Below, piece after piece: positions 8,720 to 17,012 of a DNA stretch of 64,000 nucleotides (its first letter is position 1; each line of letters begins with the position of its first letter). The stretch covers positions 2,913,001-2,977,000 of the forward strand of contig NZ_PJBB01000003.1 of assembly GCF_002836595.1 (NCBI RefSeq), read 5' to 3'. The notes below the pieces were generated by a model. It was not told the origin of the DNA. It searched no databases and was given only the letters and a program-made list of their open reading frames with translations. The stretch comes from Tenacibaculum sp. Bg11-29 (GTDB lineage: Bacteria; Bacteroidota; Bacteroidia; Flavobacteriales; Flavobacteriaceae). The position numbers were made by a program, and so were the translations under genes.

Positions 8720-9580
8720 ATGATATCAAAAGAACAATTTAATAAAGAGCTAGAGCTAATAATAACCAATGCTATTCGTGAAGATATTGGAGATGGAGAT
8801 CATACATCTTTATCATGTATCCCCAATGAAGCAATAGGAAAAGCTAAATTGTTAGTTAAAGATGAAGGTATTATTGCAGGAGTAGAGTTTGCTAAAAAGG
8901 TTTTTAATTATGTAGATGCTGATTTAGAAATAGAAACATTAATTAATGATGGTGATGAAGTAAAATATGGAGATATCGTTTTTTACGTGTCAGGAAAATC
9001 ACAATCAATTTTAATGGCAGAGCGTTTGGTTTTAAATGCAATGCAACGTATGAGTGCAATTGCAACTAAAACTAAGTTTTTTGCAAATTTATTAGAAGGT
9101 ACTAAGACCAAAGTATTAGATACACGTAAAACAACACCAGGTATTCGTGCTTTAGAAAAATGGGCAGTAAAAATAGGTGGAGGAAAAAACCATCGATTTG
9201 CGTTATATGATATGATAATGATAAAAGACAATCATATTGATTTTGCAGGTGGAATAACACAAGCAATAACTAAAACAAAGAAATACTTAGCTAACAAAGG
9301 ATTAGATATTAAAATTATAGTAGAAGCACGTAGTTTAGAGGAAATTAAAGAAATTTTAGCTAATGAAGGTGTGTATAGAATTTTAATAGATAATTTTAAT
9401 TATGAAGATACTTGTAAAGCAGTAGCCTTAATAGGAGACACATGTTTAACTGAATCTTCAGGCGGAATAAACGAAGAAACTATTCGTAAGTATGCAGAGT
9501 GTGGGGTAGATTTTATTTCATCAGGTGCATTAACACATTCGGTATATAATTTAGACCTAAGTTTAAAGGCTGTAAATTAA
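8720..9580 (+). CDS. nadC: nicotinate-nucleotide diphosphorylase (carboxylating)
   Basis: The enzyme converts quinolinate and PRPP to nicotinate mononucleotide, CO2 and PPi in de novo NAD synthesis. The 286-residue chain carries the family signatures Glu-Asp-Ile-Gly-Asp-Gly-Asp-His-Thr, Asp-Thr-Arg-Lys-Thr-Thr-Pro-Gly-Ile-Arg, Gly-Gly-Gly-Lys-Asn-His-Arg and Lys-Asp-Asn-His-Ile, followed by the C-terminal Glu-Ala-Arg...Glu-Ser-Ser-Gly-Gly-Ile barrel strands. No other NAD genes are beside it in the window. Confidence 0.97.
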   Translation: MISKEQFNKELELIITNAIREDIGDGDHTSLSCIPNEAIGKAKLLVKDEGIIAGVEFAKKVFNYVDADLEIETLINDGDEVKYGDIVFYVSGKSQSILMAERLVLNAMQRMSAIATKTKFFANLLEGTKTKVLDTRKTTPGIRALEKWAVKIGGGKNHRFALYDMIMIKDNHIDFAGGITQAITKTKKYLANKGLDIKIIVEARSLEEIKEILANEGVYRILIDNFNYEDTCKAVALIGDTCLTESSGGINEETIRKYAECGVDFISSGALTHSVYNLDLSLKAVN

Positions 9581-9710
9581 TATTTTATATTTTTGCAATT
9601 TTTAGAAAAGGAAATAATTTTAGTAAATAAAATTATACTATGTTTAAAAAAGAATGTTTTAATTTTAATAAGTTGTATAATTTATAAATTAGTATAAAAA
9701 TCAAAGTCAG

Positions 9711-10220
9711 ATGATAAAAAGAGTAAGTATCCTTTTTAATTTTTTATTTATGTTAGGTTTTTGTTTTCCGTTAACTAGTCAGAATATTGATATAGGTAGT
9801 GAAGCTGTTGATATTAAGGGATATGATGTCAAATCAAAAAAACAAATTAAACTTTCTCAGTTTAAAAATAAAAAAAATGTGTTGTTAAACTTTACAGCAA
9901 CTTATTGTGGGCCATGTTGGAAAACATATCCTCAGATGGATAAAATTCAAAAAAAATATGCAGCAGATTTAAAAGTGATTTCTATACATGGAGATGAAAA
10001 GAAAGATACATGGTATAGGATAGCGAAACGTTTAAAAATAAATTTTGAAGCTGCAACTATATGGGATATACAGGAAAAAGAGAAGATAAAAGAGATTTAT
10101 AAAATAAAACAATATCCTACTTTTTTTATAATAAATAAAGACGGAATTATTATTGATAAATGGGTCGGAAATAGAAAAAAATACATGGATTTGTCAATAA
10201 AGTATTTGATAGAACCATAA
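9711..10220 (+). CDS. thioredoxin-like (TlpA/ResA type) secreted protein
   Basis: The 169-residue protein has an N-terminal signal sequence (about residues 1-23) and a thioredoxin fold with the redox motif Cys-Gly-Pro-Cys in Thr-Ala-Thr-Tyr-Cys-Gly-Pro-Cys-Trp. The cis-proline strand Gln-Tyr-Pro-Thr-Phe-Phe-Ile follows. It should act in the periplasm as a disulfide reductase or donor, as TlpA/ResA proteins do. The substrate is not visible from context, since it stands alone between nadC and an M3 peptidase. Confidence 0.85.
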   Translation: MIKRVSILFNFLFMLGFCFPLTSQNIDIGSEAVDIKGYDVKSKKQIKLSQFKNKKNVLLNFTATYCGPCWKTYPQMDKIQKKYAADLKVISIHGDEKKDTWYRIAKRLKINFEAATIWDIQEKEKIKEIYKIKQYPTFFIINKDGIIIDKWVGNRKKYMDLSIKYLIEP

Positions 10221-10346
10221 AATTTAAAAGAGGTTATAAAAAATTAAACGAAAATATAAATAGTGATTTATAAAAAAAAGCATGTTTTTTTTTAGCATGT
10301 AATGTTTTTTTAATAGATGATTCAATTTTAATTAAAAATAAGTAAA

Positions 10347-12461
10347 ATGAAAAAACATATAATTTTGGGGGCAGTTTTAGTCTTAGCAATAGCCTGTAAC
10401 ACAGATAAAACTAAAGAAACAAAAAAAGAAAGTGAAAAAAGTATGGCTGTAGAGAACCCATTATTAGTTAAGAGTACATTAGATTATGGTGCTCCTGATT
10501 TTACTAAAATAAAGAATGAGCATTTTATGCCTGCTATTTTAGAAGGAATGAAATTGCAAAATGAAACGATACAGGTAATTATTAAAAATACTGAAAGCCC
10601 AACTTTTAAAAATACAATTTTAGCACTAGAGGAAAGTAGTAGTACTTTAGATAATGTAACGGCTGTTTTTTATGGATTAGCAGGGGCACATACAAACGAT
10701 GTTATTAAAACGATCGAAAAAGAGTTAGCGCCTAAATTTTCTAAGCATAATGATGATATTTTATTAAACACAGCATTGTTTGCTAGAATACAAAAAGTAT
10801 ATAATGATTTAGAAAATTTTAAATTAGATGCAGAATCTAATCATTTAGTAAAAGAATATTATAAAAATTTTACAAAAGCAGGAGCAAACTTATCAGAAGA
10901 TAAAAAGAGTCAGTTAAAAGATATAAATTCACAAATAGCAAGTTTATCTAACGAGTTTGGAAAGAAGTTACTAGATGCAAGTAAAAAAGGTGGCGTTGTA
11001 GTTTCTGATAAAGAAAAATTAAAAGGATTTTCAGAAGAGAAAATTAAATCTTTAGAAAAAGATGGTACGTATGAAATTCAGTTAATAAACACAACACAAC
11101 AACCTTCATTACAAACATTAGAAAATAGAGAAATTCGTAAAGAATTGTTCAATAAATCTATTCATAGGTCAGATGCGGGTGAATATAATACAAGTAAATT
11201 AGTGCAAGAAATGGTTGCTTTACGAGCAAAAAAAGCACAAATTTTAGGTTTTGATAATTATGCAAGCTGGAGTTTACAAGGTACAATGGCAGCAACACCA
11301 GATAAAGTTTTTGAGATGTTTAATGGATTAATTCCAGGATCTTTAGAAAAAGTAGCTTCAGAAACGAAAGAGATTCAAGCAGAAATAACTAAAGAAGGAA
11401 AAGACTTTAAACTAAGTCCATATGATTGGAATCACTATGCTGAAAAAGTTCGTAAATCAAAATACAATTTAAATGAAGAGGAAGTAAAACCTTATTTTGA
11501 GGTTACAAATGTATTAGAAAAAGGAGTTTTTTATGCCGCAACAAAATTATACGGAATTACTTTTAAAAAACGTACTGATATACCAGTATACCACCCAGAT
11601 GTAGTTGTTTATGAATTATTTGAAGAAGATGGTAGTAAGTTAGGATTATACTACGGAGACTTTTTTGCTAGAGATAGTAAACGTGGAGGAGCATGGATGA
11701 GTGCTTTTGTAAAACAATCTAAGTTACGCGATCAGAAACCTGTTATTTACAATGTGTGTAATTCACCTAAACCAGCAGCAGGAGAACCTGCTTTAATAAG
11801 CTTTGATGAAGTAGAAACTATGTTTCATGAATTTGGACATGCTTTACATGGTTTATTCGGGAATCAAAAATACGCATCAATTTCAGGAACAAGTACTGCA
11901 AGAGATTTTGTGGAGTTTCCATCTCAATTTAACGAAAACTGGTCTACACATCCAGAAGTTTTAAATAATTACGCGCTACATTATAAAACAGGAGAAGTTA
12001 TTCCTGCAGCGTTATTAAAGAAAATTAAAGATGCTGGTACTTTTAATCAAGGGTATTCTATGATAGAGAACTTATGTTCATCTAGTTTAGATATGAAATG
12101 GCACACAGTATCAGTTGATGAAAATATTGCAGATGTTGCCAAATTTGAAGAGGAAGCTTTAGCTAAAATGAAATTAAAAGTATCTGAAGTACCACCAAGA
12201 TACCGTTCAACATATTTTGCACACATTTTTAGTGGTGGTTACGCAGCCGGATATTATTCTTATTTATGGACAGAAATGTTAAGTCATGATGCTTATGATT
12301 GGTTTAAGAATAACGGATTATTAACTCGTGAAAATGGACAGAAATTCCGTGAGCAAATTTTATCAAAAGGAAATACAATGGATTATGCAAAAATGTATAA
12401 AACTTTTGCCGGAAGAGATCCAAAAGCAGCGCCAATGTTAAAAGCTAGAGGATTAAAGTAA
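10347..12461 (+). CDS. M3 family peptidyl-dipeptidase (Dcp-like), lipoprotein
   Basis: The 704-residue zinc metallopeptidase is of the thimet oligopeptidase/Dcp family and trims oligopeptides. The zinc motif His494-Glu-Phe-Gly-His498 is followed by the family's Gly-His-Ala-Leu-His-Gly context, a downstream third-ligand Glu region (Asp-Phe-Val-Glu-Phe-Pro-Ser-Gln) and the substrate-binding His-Ile-Phe-Ser-Gly-Gly-Tyr-Ala-Ala-Gly-Tyr-Tyr-Ser-Tyr segment. The N-terminus has a lipobox (Leu-Ala-Ile-Ala-Cys), so unlike cytoplasmic E. coli Dcp it is expected to be an envelope lipoprotein. It starts a likely operon with the next three genes. Confidence 0.93.
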   Translation: MKKHIILGAVLVLAIACNTDKTKETKKESEKSMAVENPLLVKSTLDYGAPDFTKIKNEHFMPAILEGMKLQNETIQVIIKNTESPTFKNTILALEESSSTLDNVTAVFYGLAGAHTNDVIKTIEKELAPKFSKHNDDILLNTALFARIQKVYNDLENFKLDAESNHLVKEYYKNFTKAGANLSEDKKSQLKDINSQIASLSNEFGKKLLDASKKGGVVVSDKEKLKGFSEEKIKSLEKDGTYEIQLINTTQQPSLQTLENREIRKELFNKSIHRSDAGEYNTSKLVQEMVALRAKKAQILGFDNYASWSLQGTMAATPDKVFEMFNGLIPGSLEKVASETKEIQAEITKEGKDFKLSPYDWNHYAEKVRKSKYNLNEEEVKPYFEVTNVLEKGVFYAATKLYGITFKKRTDIPVYHPDVVVYELFEEDGSKLGLYYGDFFARDSKRGGAWMSAFVKQSKLRDQKPVIYNVCNSPKPAAGEPALISFDEVETMFHEFGHALHGLFGNQKYASISGTSTARDFVEFPSQFNENWSTHPEVLNNYALHYKTGEVIPAALLKKIKDAGTFNQGYSMIENLCSSSLDMKWHTVSVDENIADVAKFEEEALAKMKLKVSEVPPRYRSTYFAHIFSGGYAAGYYSYLWTEMLSHDAYDWFKNNGLLTRENGQKFREQILSKGNTMDYAKMYKTFAGRDPKAAPMLKARGLK

Positions 12462-12466
12462 ATTAT

Positions 12467-13048
12467 ATGAAGTTAGAAAAACTAACGTTTTTAGAGAAAG
12501 TAAAACTAGAAGGTTACAAAAAAAAGATAACGAACTTAATAGTAAGTTGGGGAGGGGGTAGTTTTATATTATTCTTGTTTATCTCAATTATTCCTATGGG
12601 CTTAATACCTAATAAGAGAAGAGTTGTTTTATCAAATCCTGATATGAGTATTTTTGAATCTATGGGTGTTTTTCAGACAATACTAATCATGTCAGTTATT
12701 TCAGGAATAATAACTCTTTATTTACTTTATACTTACAAATATTTAAAAATTTTAAAAGACCTTGTAGATTTAAAAAAGGTAACTCTTAATGTGGTAATAA
12801 TGAATGTAATTCCTAAGAAAGGACAAGGTCCTAAAGAGGTAGAAGTTTATTTTAAACCAGCGTATAAAAATGTAAATAGAATTGAGTTTATTGGGTATGA
12901 TAATTTACCTCTTTTATATAAAAAGCAAGAGGTTGAATTAGTGATAGCACCTAATTCTTATTATCCTCTTAGTGTTAAATCTAAAGAACCAGTTAAAGAT
13001 GTTTTGCATAGTTTAGAAGTGTTAAATAAGTACAAACAAAGAGGTTAA
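12467..13048 (+). CDS. two-helix membrane protein, unknown
   Basis: The 193-residue protein has membrane helices at about 24-48 and 67-90 and a C-terminal cytoplasmic or periplasmic domain of about 100 residues without a recognised fold. It begins 5 bp after the M3 peptidase stop and ends 10 bp before the pentapeptide-repeat gene, so it is probably co-transcribed. I do not recognise the family and infer no function. Confidence 0.65.
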   Translation: MKLEKLTFLEKVKLEGYKKKITNLIVSWGGGSFILFLFISIIPMGLIPNKRRVVLSNPDMSIFESMGVFQTILIMSVISGIITLYLLYTYKYLKILKDLVDLKKVTLNVVIMNVIPKKGQGPKEVEVYFKPAYKNVNRIEFIGYDNLPLLYKKQEVELVIAPNSYYPLSVKSKEPVKDVLHSLEVLNKYKQRG

Positions 13049-13058
13049 TATTTATATC

Positions 13059-13628
13059 GTGAATAATTATTTTGATAGTGAGGTGTTTACAAAACTTGAT
13101 TTTAATACGACTAAAATAAAAAAAGGAGAGTATGATAATTGTACGTTTACAAACTGTAATTTCGAAAATGTACATGCATCAAATATTCAGTTTATAGAAT
13201 GTGAGTTCATCGATTGTAATTTTAGTAACGCAATTGTAACAAATGCAGCATTTAAAGAAGTTTTTTTTATAAACTGTAAGATGATAGGGGTGAAGTTTAA
13301 TGAATGTGATCCGTTTTTATTGCAGTTTAGCTTTAAAGAATGTCAATTAAATTTTTCTTCATTTTATAAATTAAAAATGCAAAACACGAAATTTGTTAAT
13401 TGTAATTTACAAGAAGTGGATTTTACTGAAACTGATGTCACAAATTCACTTTTTGATAATTGTGATTTACAAAAAGCAATATTCGAGAATACAATTTTAG
13501 AGAAGTCTGATTTTAAAACGGCTGCTGGTTTTTTAATAAACCCTGATAGCAATAGGTTAAAAAAAGCAAAATTCTCAAAAGAAAATATAATTGGATTATT
13601 ACAGCAGTATAATATAATTGTTGAATGA
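13059..13628 (+). CDS. pentapeptide-repeat protein (Qnr/MfpA-like fold)
   Basis: The 189-residue protein is built almost wholly of A(D/N)xxF-like pentapeptides with Asn-Cys-Xxx-Phe cores (for example Asn-Cys-Thr-Phe, Asn-Cys-Asn-Phe, Glu-Cys-Glu-Phe). The central break Glu-Cys-Asp-Pro-Phe-Leu-Leu-Gln-Phe-Ser-Phe resembles the linker in Qnr proteins. The end, Asn-Pro-Asp-Ser-Asn-Arg-Leu-Lys-Lys-Ala-Lys-Phe-Ser, is typical of chromosomal Qnr-like proteins. The fold is a right-handed quadrilateral beta-helix that can mimic DNA. The start is GTG, with no nearby ATG. The stop overlaps the next start as ATGA. Confidence 0.85.
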   Translation: MNNYFDSEVFTKLDFNTTKIKKGEYDNCTFTNCNFENVHASNIQFIECEFIDCNFSNAIVTNAAFKEVFFINCKMIGVKFNECDPFLLQFSFKECQLNFSSFYKLKMQNTKFVNCNLQEVDFTETDVTNSLFDNCDLQKAIFENTILEKSDFKTAAGFLINPDSNRLKKAKFSKENIIGLLQQYNIIVE

Positions 13629-14554
13629 CAAAAAAAATAGAAATAAAATTAGATAAAATACCTGTACTAAATTTACTGGTAGCTTTCGGGAAGAAAATAA
13701 AAATTCCTGGACTGCAAGGTATGTCTTTATATGATGTGTTAGAAATGTATGTTATTGGTATTGTAAAAGGCGCTTTAACGACAAGAGCAGGTGGAATTGC
13801 GTTTAGTTTTTTCATGGCAATATTTCCATTTATGCTATTTATTTTATCATTGATTCCTTACATACCTATTGAGGGGTTTCAAGACAATCTCTTTTGGTTA
13901 ATTCAAGAAATGTTACCGCCAAAAACTTTTGACGCTGTAGATTTAGTTTTAAAAGATATTATAAACAACCAATATGGAGGTTTATTATCTTTTGGTTTCT
14001 TAGCGTCTATTTTTTTAATGACAAATGGGGTAAATGCTATTTTCGGAGGATTTGAATATTCATATCATGTAACCGAAATGAGAAATGTATTTAGAGCTTA
14101 CATTGTTTCATTAGGGGTTTCATTATTAATGTCTTTTTTCTTAATAATAACCGTTGTTGCAATTATTTTTTACCAAGTAGCTTTGGTTAGAATAGGTAAT
14201 GTAGGTTGGTTAGATACAGGTGATTTAGATTTACTGTATTGGGGTAGAGGGGTGTTGTTTTTAATTATGATTTTTACCATTGTTTCACTGTTGTTTCGTT
14301 TTGGGACAACGCAAGGTAAAGAAGTAAAGTTCTTTTCTCCAGGTGCAATTTTAACAACGCTTTTATCGCTTTTTACATTTTATCTTTTCGGAATTTATGT
14401 TGTTAAATTTGCAACTTACAATGAATTATATGGTTCTATTGGTACTTTGTTAATTTTAATGTTATTCGTTTGGTTAAACGCAATTATTTTACTTTTAGGC
14501 TTCGAATTAAATGCATCTATTTATCGATTAAAACGTAGAAATAAAACGTTATAA
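13625..14554 (+). CDS. YihY/BrkB family inner-membrane protein
   Basis: The 309-residue integral membrane protein has about six helices and the family core Thr-Thr-Arg-Ala-Gly-Gly-Ile-Ala-Phe-Ser-Phe-Phe-Met-Ala-Ile-Phe-Pro near residue 60. Further family elements are Thr-Asn-Gly-Val-Asn-Ala-Ile-Phe-Gly-Gly-Phe and the late Tyr-Gly-Ser-Ile-Gly-Thr-Leu-Leu-Ile-Leu-Met-Leu-Phe-Val-Trp-Leu. The family was once annotated as ribonuclease BN, which is wrong for these proteins. The transport role is uncertain. It is translationally coupled to the pentapeptide gene by a 4-bp overlap. Confidence 0.9.
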   Translation: MTKKIEIKLDKIPVLNLLVAFGKKIKIPGLQGMSLYDVLEMYVIGIVKGALTTRAGGIAFSFFMAIFPFMLFILSLIPYIPIEGFQDNLFWLIQEMLPPKTFDAVDLVLKDIINNQYGGLLSFGFLASIFLMTNGVNAIFGGFEYSYHVTEMRNVFRAYIVSLGVSLLMSFFLIITVVAIIFYQVALVRIGNVGWLDTGDLDLLYWGRGVLFLIMIFTIVSLLFRFGTTQGKEVKFFSPGAILTTLLSLFTFYLFGIYVVKFATYNELYGSIGTLLILMLFVWLNAIILLLGFELNASIYRLKRRNKTL

Positions 14555-14657
14555 TTTGTTATTAAATTCAGATATTTGCCATCACAGCGTGTTTAAGTAT
14601 TTACTGATGTAAAAATTAAAACTCATAAATAATCATTTTTATAATTCATAATTAATA

Positions 14658-16022
14658 ATGAAGCCATCAATCCCAAAAGGAACTAGAGATTTTTCGTCAA
14701 ACGAAGTAGCAAAAAGAAATTATATTTTTAATATAATAAAACATTCGTTTGAAAATTTTGGATTTCAGCCTATCGAAACACCAAGTTTCGAAAACTCTTC
14801 AACTTTAATGGGAAAGTATGGAGAAGAAGGTGATCGTTTAATTTTTAAGATTTTAAACTCTGGAGATTATTTAAAAAAGGTTGATGGAAATTTATTAGAA
14901 GAAAAAAATAGTCAAAAAATAATATCAAAAATATCTGAAAAAGCACTTCGTTACGATTTAACGGTACCATTTGCACGTTACGTAGTACAACATCAAAACG
15001 ACATTACTTTTCCTTTTAAAAGATATCAAATTCAACCAGTTTGGAGAGCGGATCGTCCACAAAAAGGACGTTTTCGAGAATTTTATCAATGTGATGCAGA
15101 TGTAGTAGGGAGTAAATCATTATTACAAGAAGTAGAGTTTGTACAATTATATGATACTGTTTTTAGTAAGTTAGGTTTAAACGGTACGACTATCAAAATT
15201 AATAATCGAAAAATATTATCTGGTATCGCCGAAGTAATTGGTGCAAAAGATAAATTAATTGATTTTACGGTAGCTTTAGATAAGTTAGATAAGATTGGTA
15301 AAGAAGGGGTTGTAAAAGAAATGTTAGAGAAAGGAATCTCAGAAGATGCAATTCTTAAAGTAGACCCTTTATTTAGTTTTTCAGGAACGAATCAAGATAA
15401 ATTAGCTTCTTTAGAAGGTATGTTACAGTCTTCGGAAGAAGGACAAGCAGGCGTACAAGAATTACGTACTGTTGTAAGTATGGTAGAAGAAATCGGTTTA
15501 GCATCTGCAAGCCTAGAACTAGATGTTACTTTGGCTCGTGGATTAAATTATTATACAGGTGCTATTTACGAAGTATCGGCTCCAGAAGGTGTAAAAATGG
15601 GCTCTATCGGTGGTGGAGGTCGTTATGATGATTTAACAGGTATCTTTGGTTTAAAAGATGTAAGTGGTGTTGGTATTTCTTTCGGATTAGATAGAATTTA
15701 CTTGGTAATGGAAGAATTAGGTTTGTTTAAAACTGTTGAACTGCCAAAACCAAAAGTATTGTTCTTAAATTTTAAAGAAGATCAGAATCTTTTAAAGATT
15801 ATAGCAATTAAAAAATTAAGAGAAAATAATATTAAATCAGAATTATATCCTGATTCAGCAACAAGTAATAAGCAAGAGAAGAGACAATGGAAATATGTTA
15901 GTAATAGGGGCATAGAGTTTGTTGTAACAGATGTAGATAATAATATATATGTTTTAAAAAACATGATAAACGGAGAGCAAACTACTTGCTCTTTAGATGA
16001 ATTGATAAGTAAAGTACAGTAA
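14658..16022 (+). CDS. hisS: histidyl-tRNA synthetase
   Basis: This class II aminoacyl-tRNA synthetase charges tRNA-His. The 454-residue protein opens with Lys-Gly-Thr-Arg-Asp-Phe. It has motif 2 (Tyr-Gln-Ile-Gln-Pro-Val-Trp-Arg-Ala-Asp-Arg-Pro...Arg-Phe-Arg-Glu-Phe-Tyr-Gln-Cys-Asp), the histidine-specific Leu-Ala-Arg-Gly-Leu-Asn-Tyr-Tyr-Thr-Gly, motif 3 Gly-Val-Gly-Ile-Ser-Phe-Gly-Leu-Asp-Arg, and a C-terminal anticodon-binding domain. It is followed 44 bp later by folE, which has its own promoter. Confidence 0.98.
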   Translation: MKPSIPKGTRDFSSNEVAKRNYIFNIIKHSFENFGFQPIETPSFENSSTLMGKYGEEGDRLIFKILNSGDYLKKVDGNLLEEKNSQKIISKISEKALRYDLTVPFARYVVQHQNDITFPFKRYQIQPVWRADRPQKGRFREFYQCDADVVGSKSLLQEVEFVQLYDTVFSKLGLNGTTIKINNRKILSGIAEVIGAKDKLIDFTVALDKLDKIGKEGVVKEMLEKGISEDAILKVDPLFSFSGTNQDKLASLEGMLQSSEEGQAGVQELRTVVSMVEEIGLASASLELDVTLARGLNYYTGAIYEVSAPEGVKMGSIGGGGRYDDLTGIFGLKDVSGVGISFGLDRIYLVMEELGLFKTVELPKPKVLFLNFKEDQNLLKIIAIKKLRENNIKSELYPDSATSNKQEKRQWKYVSNRGIEFVVTDVDNNIYVLKNMINGEQTTCSLDELISKVQ

Positions 16023-16038
16023 ATTAACAACAAAAGTG

Positions 16039-16046
16039 TAAATTTG
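16039..16046 (+). promoter_or_regulatory. Bacteroidota -7 promoter box for folE
   Basis: TAAATTTG matches the Bacteroidota -7 consensus TAnnTTTG. Transcription should begin about 6-7 nt downstream, near 16053. That leaves almost no leader for the upstream TTG codon at 16058, so the ATG at 16067 is preferred as the start. No clear -33 TTG is present at the usual distance. Confidence 0.5.
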
Positions 16047-16066
16047 CGCCCAAATAATTGAAAGAA

Positions 16067-16759
16067 ATGTTTGAAGTTAACAACAACAAAATGAATGACG
16101 AAAGGATAGAGGAGATAGGAGAGAATCACATAGGTACATCAGCAAAGTCACCAATACGTGCAGATGCTTTTGATATATCTGATGATGAAAAAATTAAAAG
16201 AATTGAAGAAAGTGTTAAAGATATTTTAATCACTTTAGGAATGGACTTAACAGATGATAGTATGCAAGGAACACCTAAGCGTGTAGCAAAATCATTTGTA
16301 AATGAAATTTTTATGGGATTAAATCCTGCAAATATGCCAAAGGCATCAACATTTGATAATAATTATAATTATGGTGAAATGTTGGTAGAAAAGAATATCG
16401 TTGTATATTCTACCTGTGAACATCATTTATTACCAATTGTAGGTCGTGCGCATGTTGCTTATATTTCTGATGGAAAAGTTATAGGACTTTCTAAAATGAA
16501 TCGTATTGTGGAGTATTTTTCAAAACGACCACAAGTACAAGAGCGTTTAACAATGCAAATAGTACAAGCAATGCAAGAAGCATTAGGTACTGATGATGTT
16601 GCTTGTGTTATTGATGCAAAGCATTTATGTGTAAACTCTCGTGGAATAAAAGATATTGAAAGTTCTACGGTTACGGCAGAATTTGGCGGTAAATTTAAAG
16701 AAAAAGATACAAAACGTGAGTTTTTAGATTACTTAAAACTAAACACAAGTTTTGATTAA
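16067..16759 (+). CDS. folE: GTP cyclohydrolase I
   Basis: The enzyme converts GTP to 7,8-dihydroneopterin triphosphate, the first step of folate and pterin synthesis. The zinc and active-site motifs are Ser-Thr-Cys-Glu-His-His-Leu-Leu-Pro, Gly-Leu-Ser-Lys, Arg-Pro-Gln-Val-Gln-Glu-Arg-Leu-Thr and Lys-His-Leu-Cys-Val-Asn-Ser-Arg-Gly. The open frame extends to a TTG at 16058, but the promoter position and codon preference favour ATG 16067 (230 residues), or possibly ATG 16091. The N-terminal 45 residues before the conserved domain are variable in this family. Confidence 0.95.
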   Translation: MFEVNNNKMNDERIEEIGENHIGTSAKSPIRADAFDISDDEKIKRIEESVKDILITLGMDLTDDSMQGTPKRVAKSFVNEIFMGLNPANMPKASTFDNNYNYGEMLVEKNIVVYSTCEHHLLPIVGRAHVAYISDGKVIGLSKMNRIVEYFSKRPQVQERLTMQIVQAMQEALGTDDVACVIDAKHLCVNSRGIKDIESSTVTAEFGGKFKEKDTKREFLDYLKLNTSFD

Positions 16760-16785
16760 TTTTTAAACTAATAAATAATAAAAGG

Positions 16786-16821
16786 AAAAGCTCTTAACTA
16801 TACAGTTAAGAGCTTTTTTTT
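16786..16821 (+). terminator. terminator after folE
   Basis: A perfect 14-bp stem (16786-16799 with 16804-16817), loop ATAC, runs into T8. It isolates folE from the SusC locus downstream. Confidence 0.88.
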
Positions 16822-17012
16822 GTTAAATTTTTGTTGGTCAAATGTTTAATTGAAACGACAACATTAACTTAATTTTAGCATGCTGTAATTAACAATTATC
16901 TTACAAGAAAGTATCTTTTTGTATAAGTTTTCTTAACTTCTATAAGTTTACAAATAGTAAAAATATCATTTAATTTGGTCTTTAATATTTAACTATTGTA
17001 AAATTTAAACAA

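Noticed and set aside
13059..13628. Firm annotation as a quinolone resistance gene
   Set aside because: Only the fold and C-terminal motif match. The Qnr loops needed for gyrase protection cannot be confirmed by eye.
13513..13815. 100-residue minus-strand ORF across the pentapeptide and yihY junction
   Set aside because: Antisense to two conserved genes that overlap by 4 bp.
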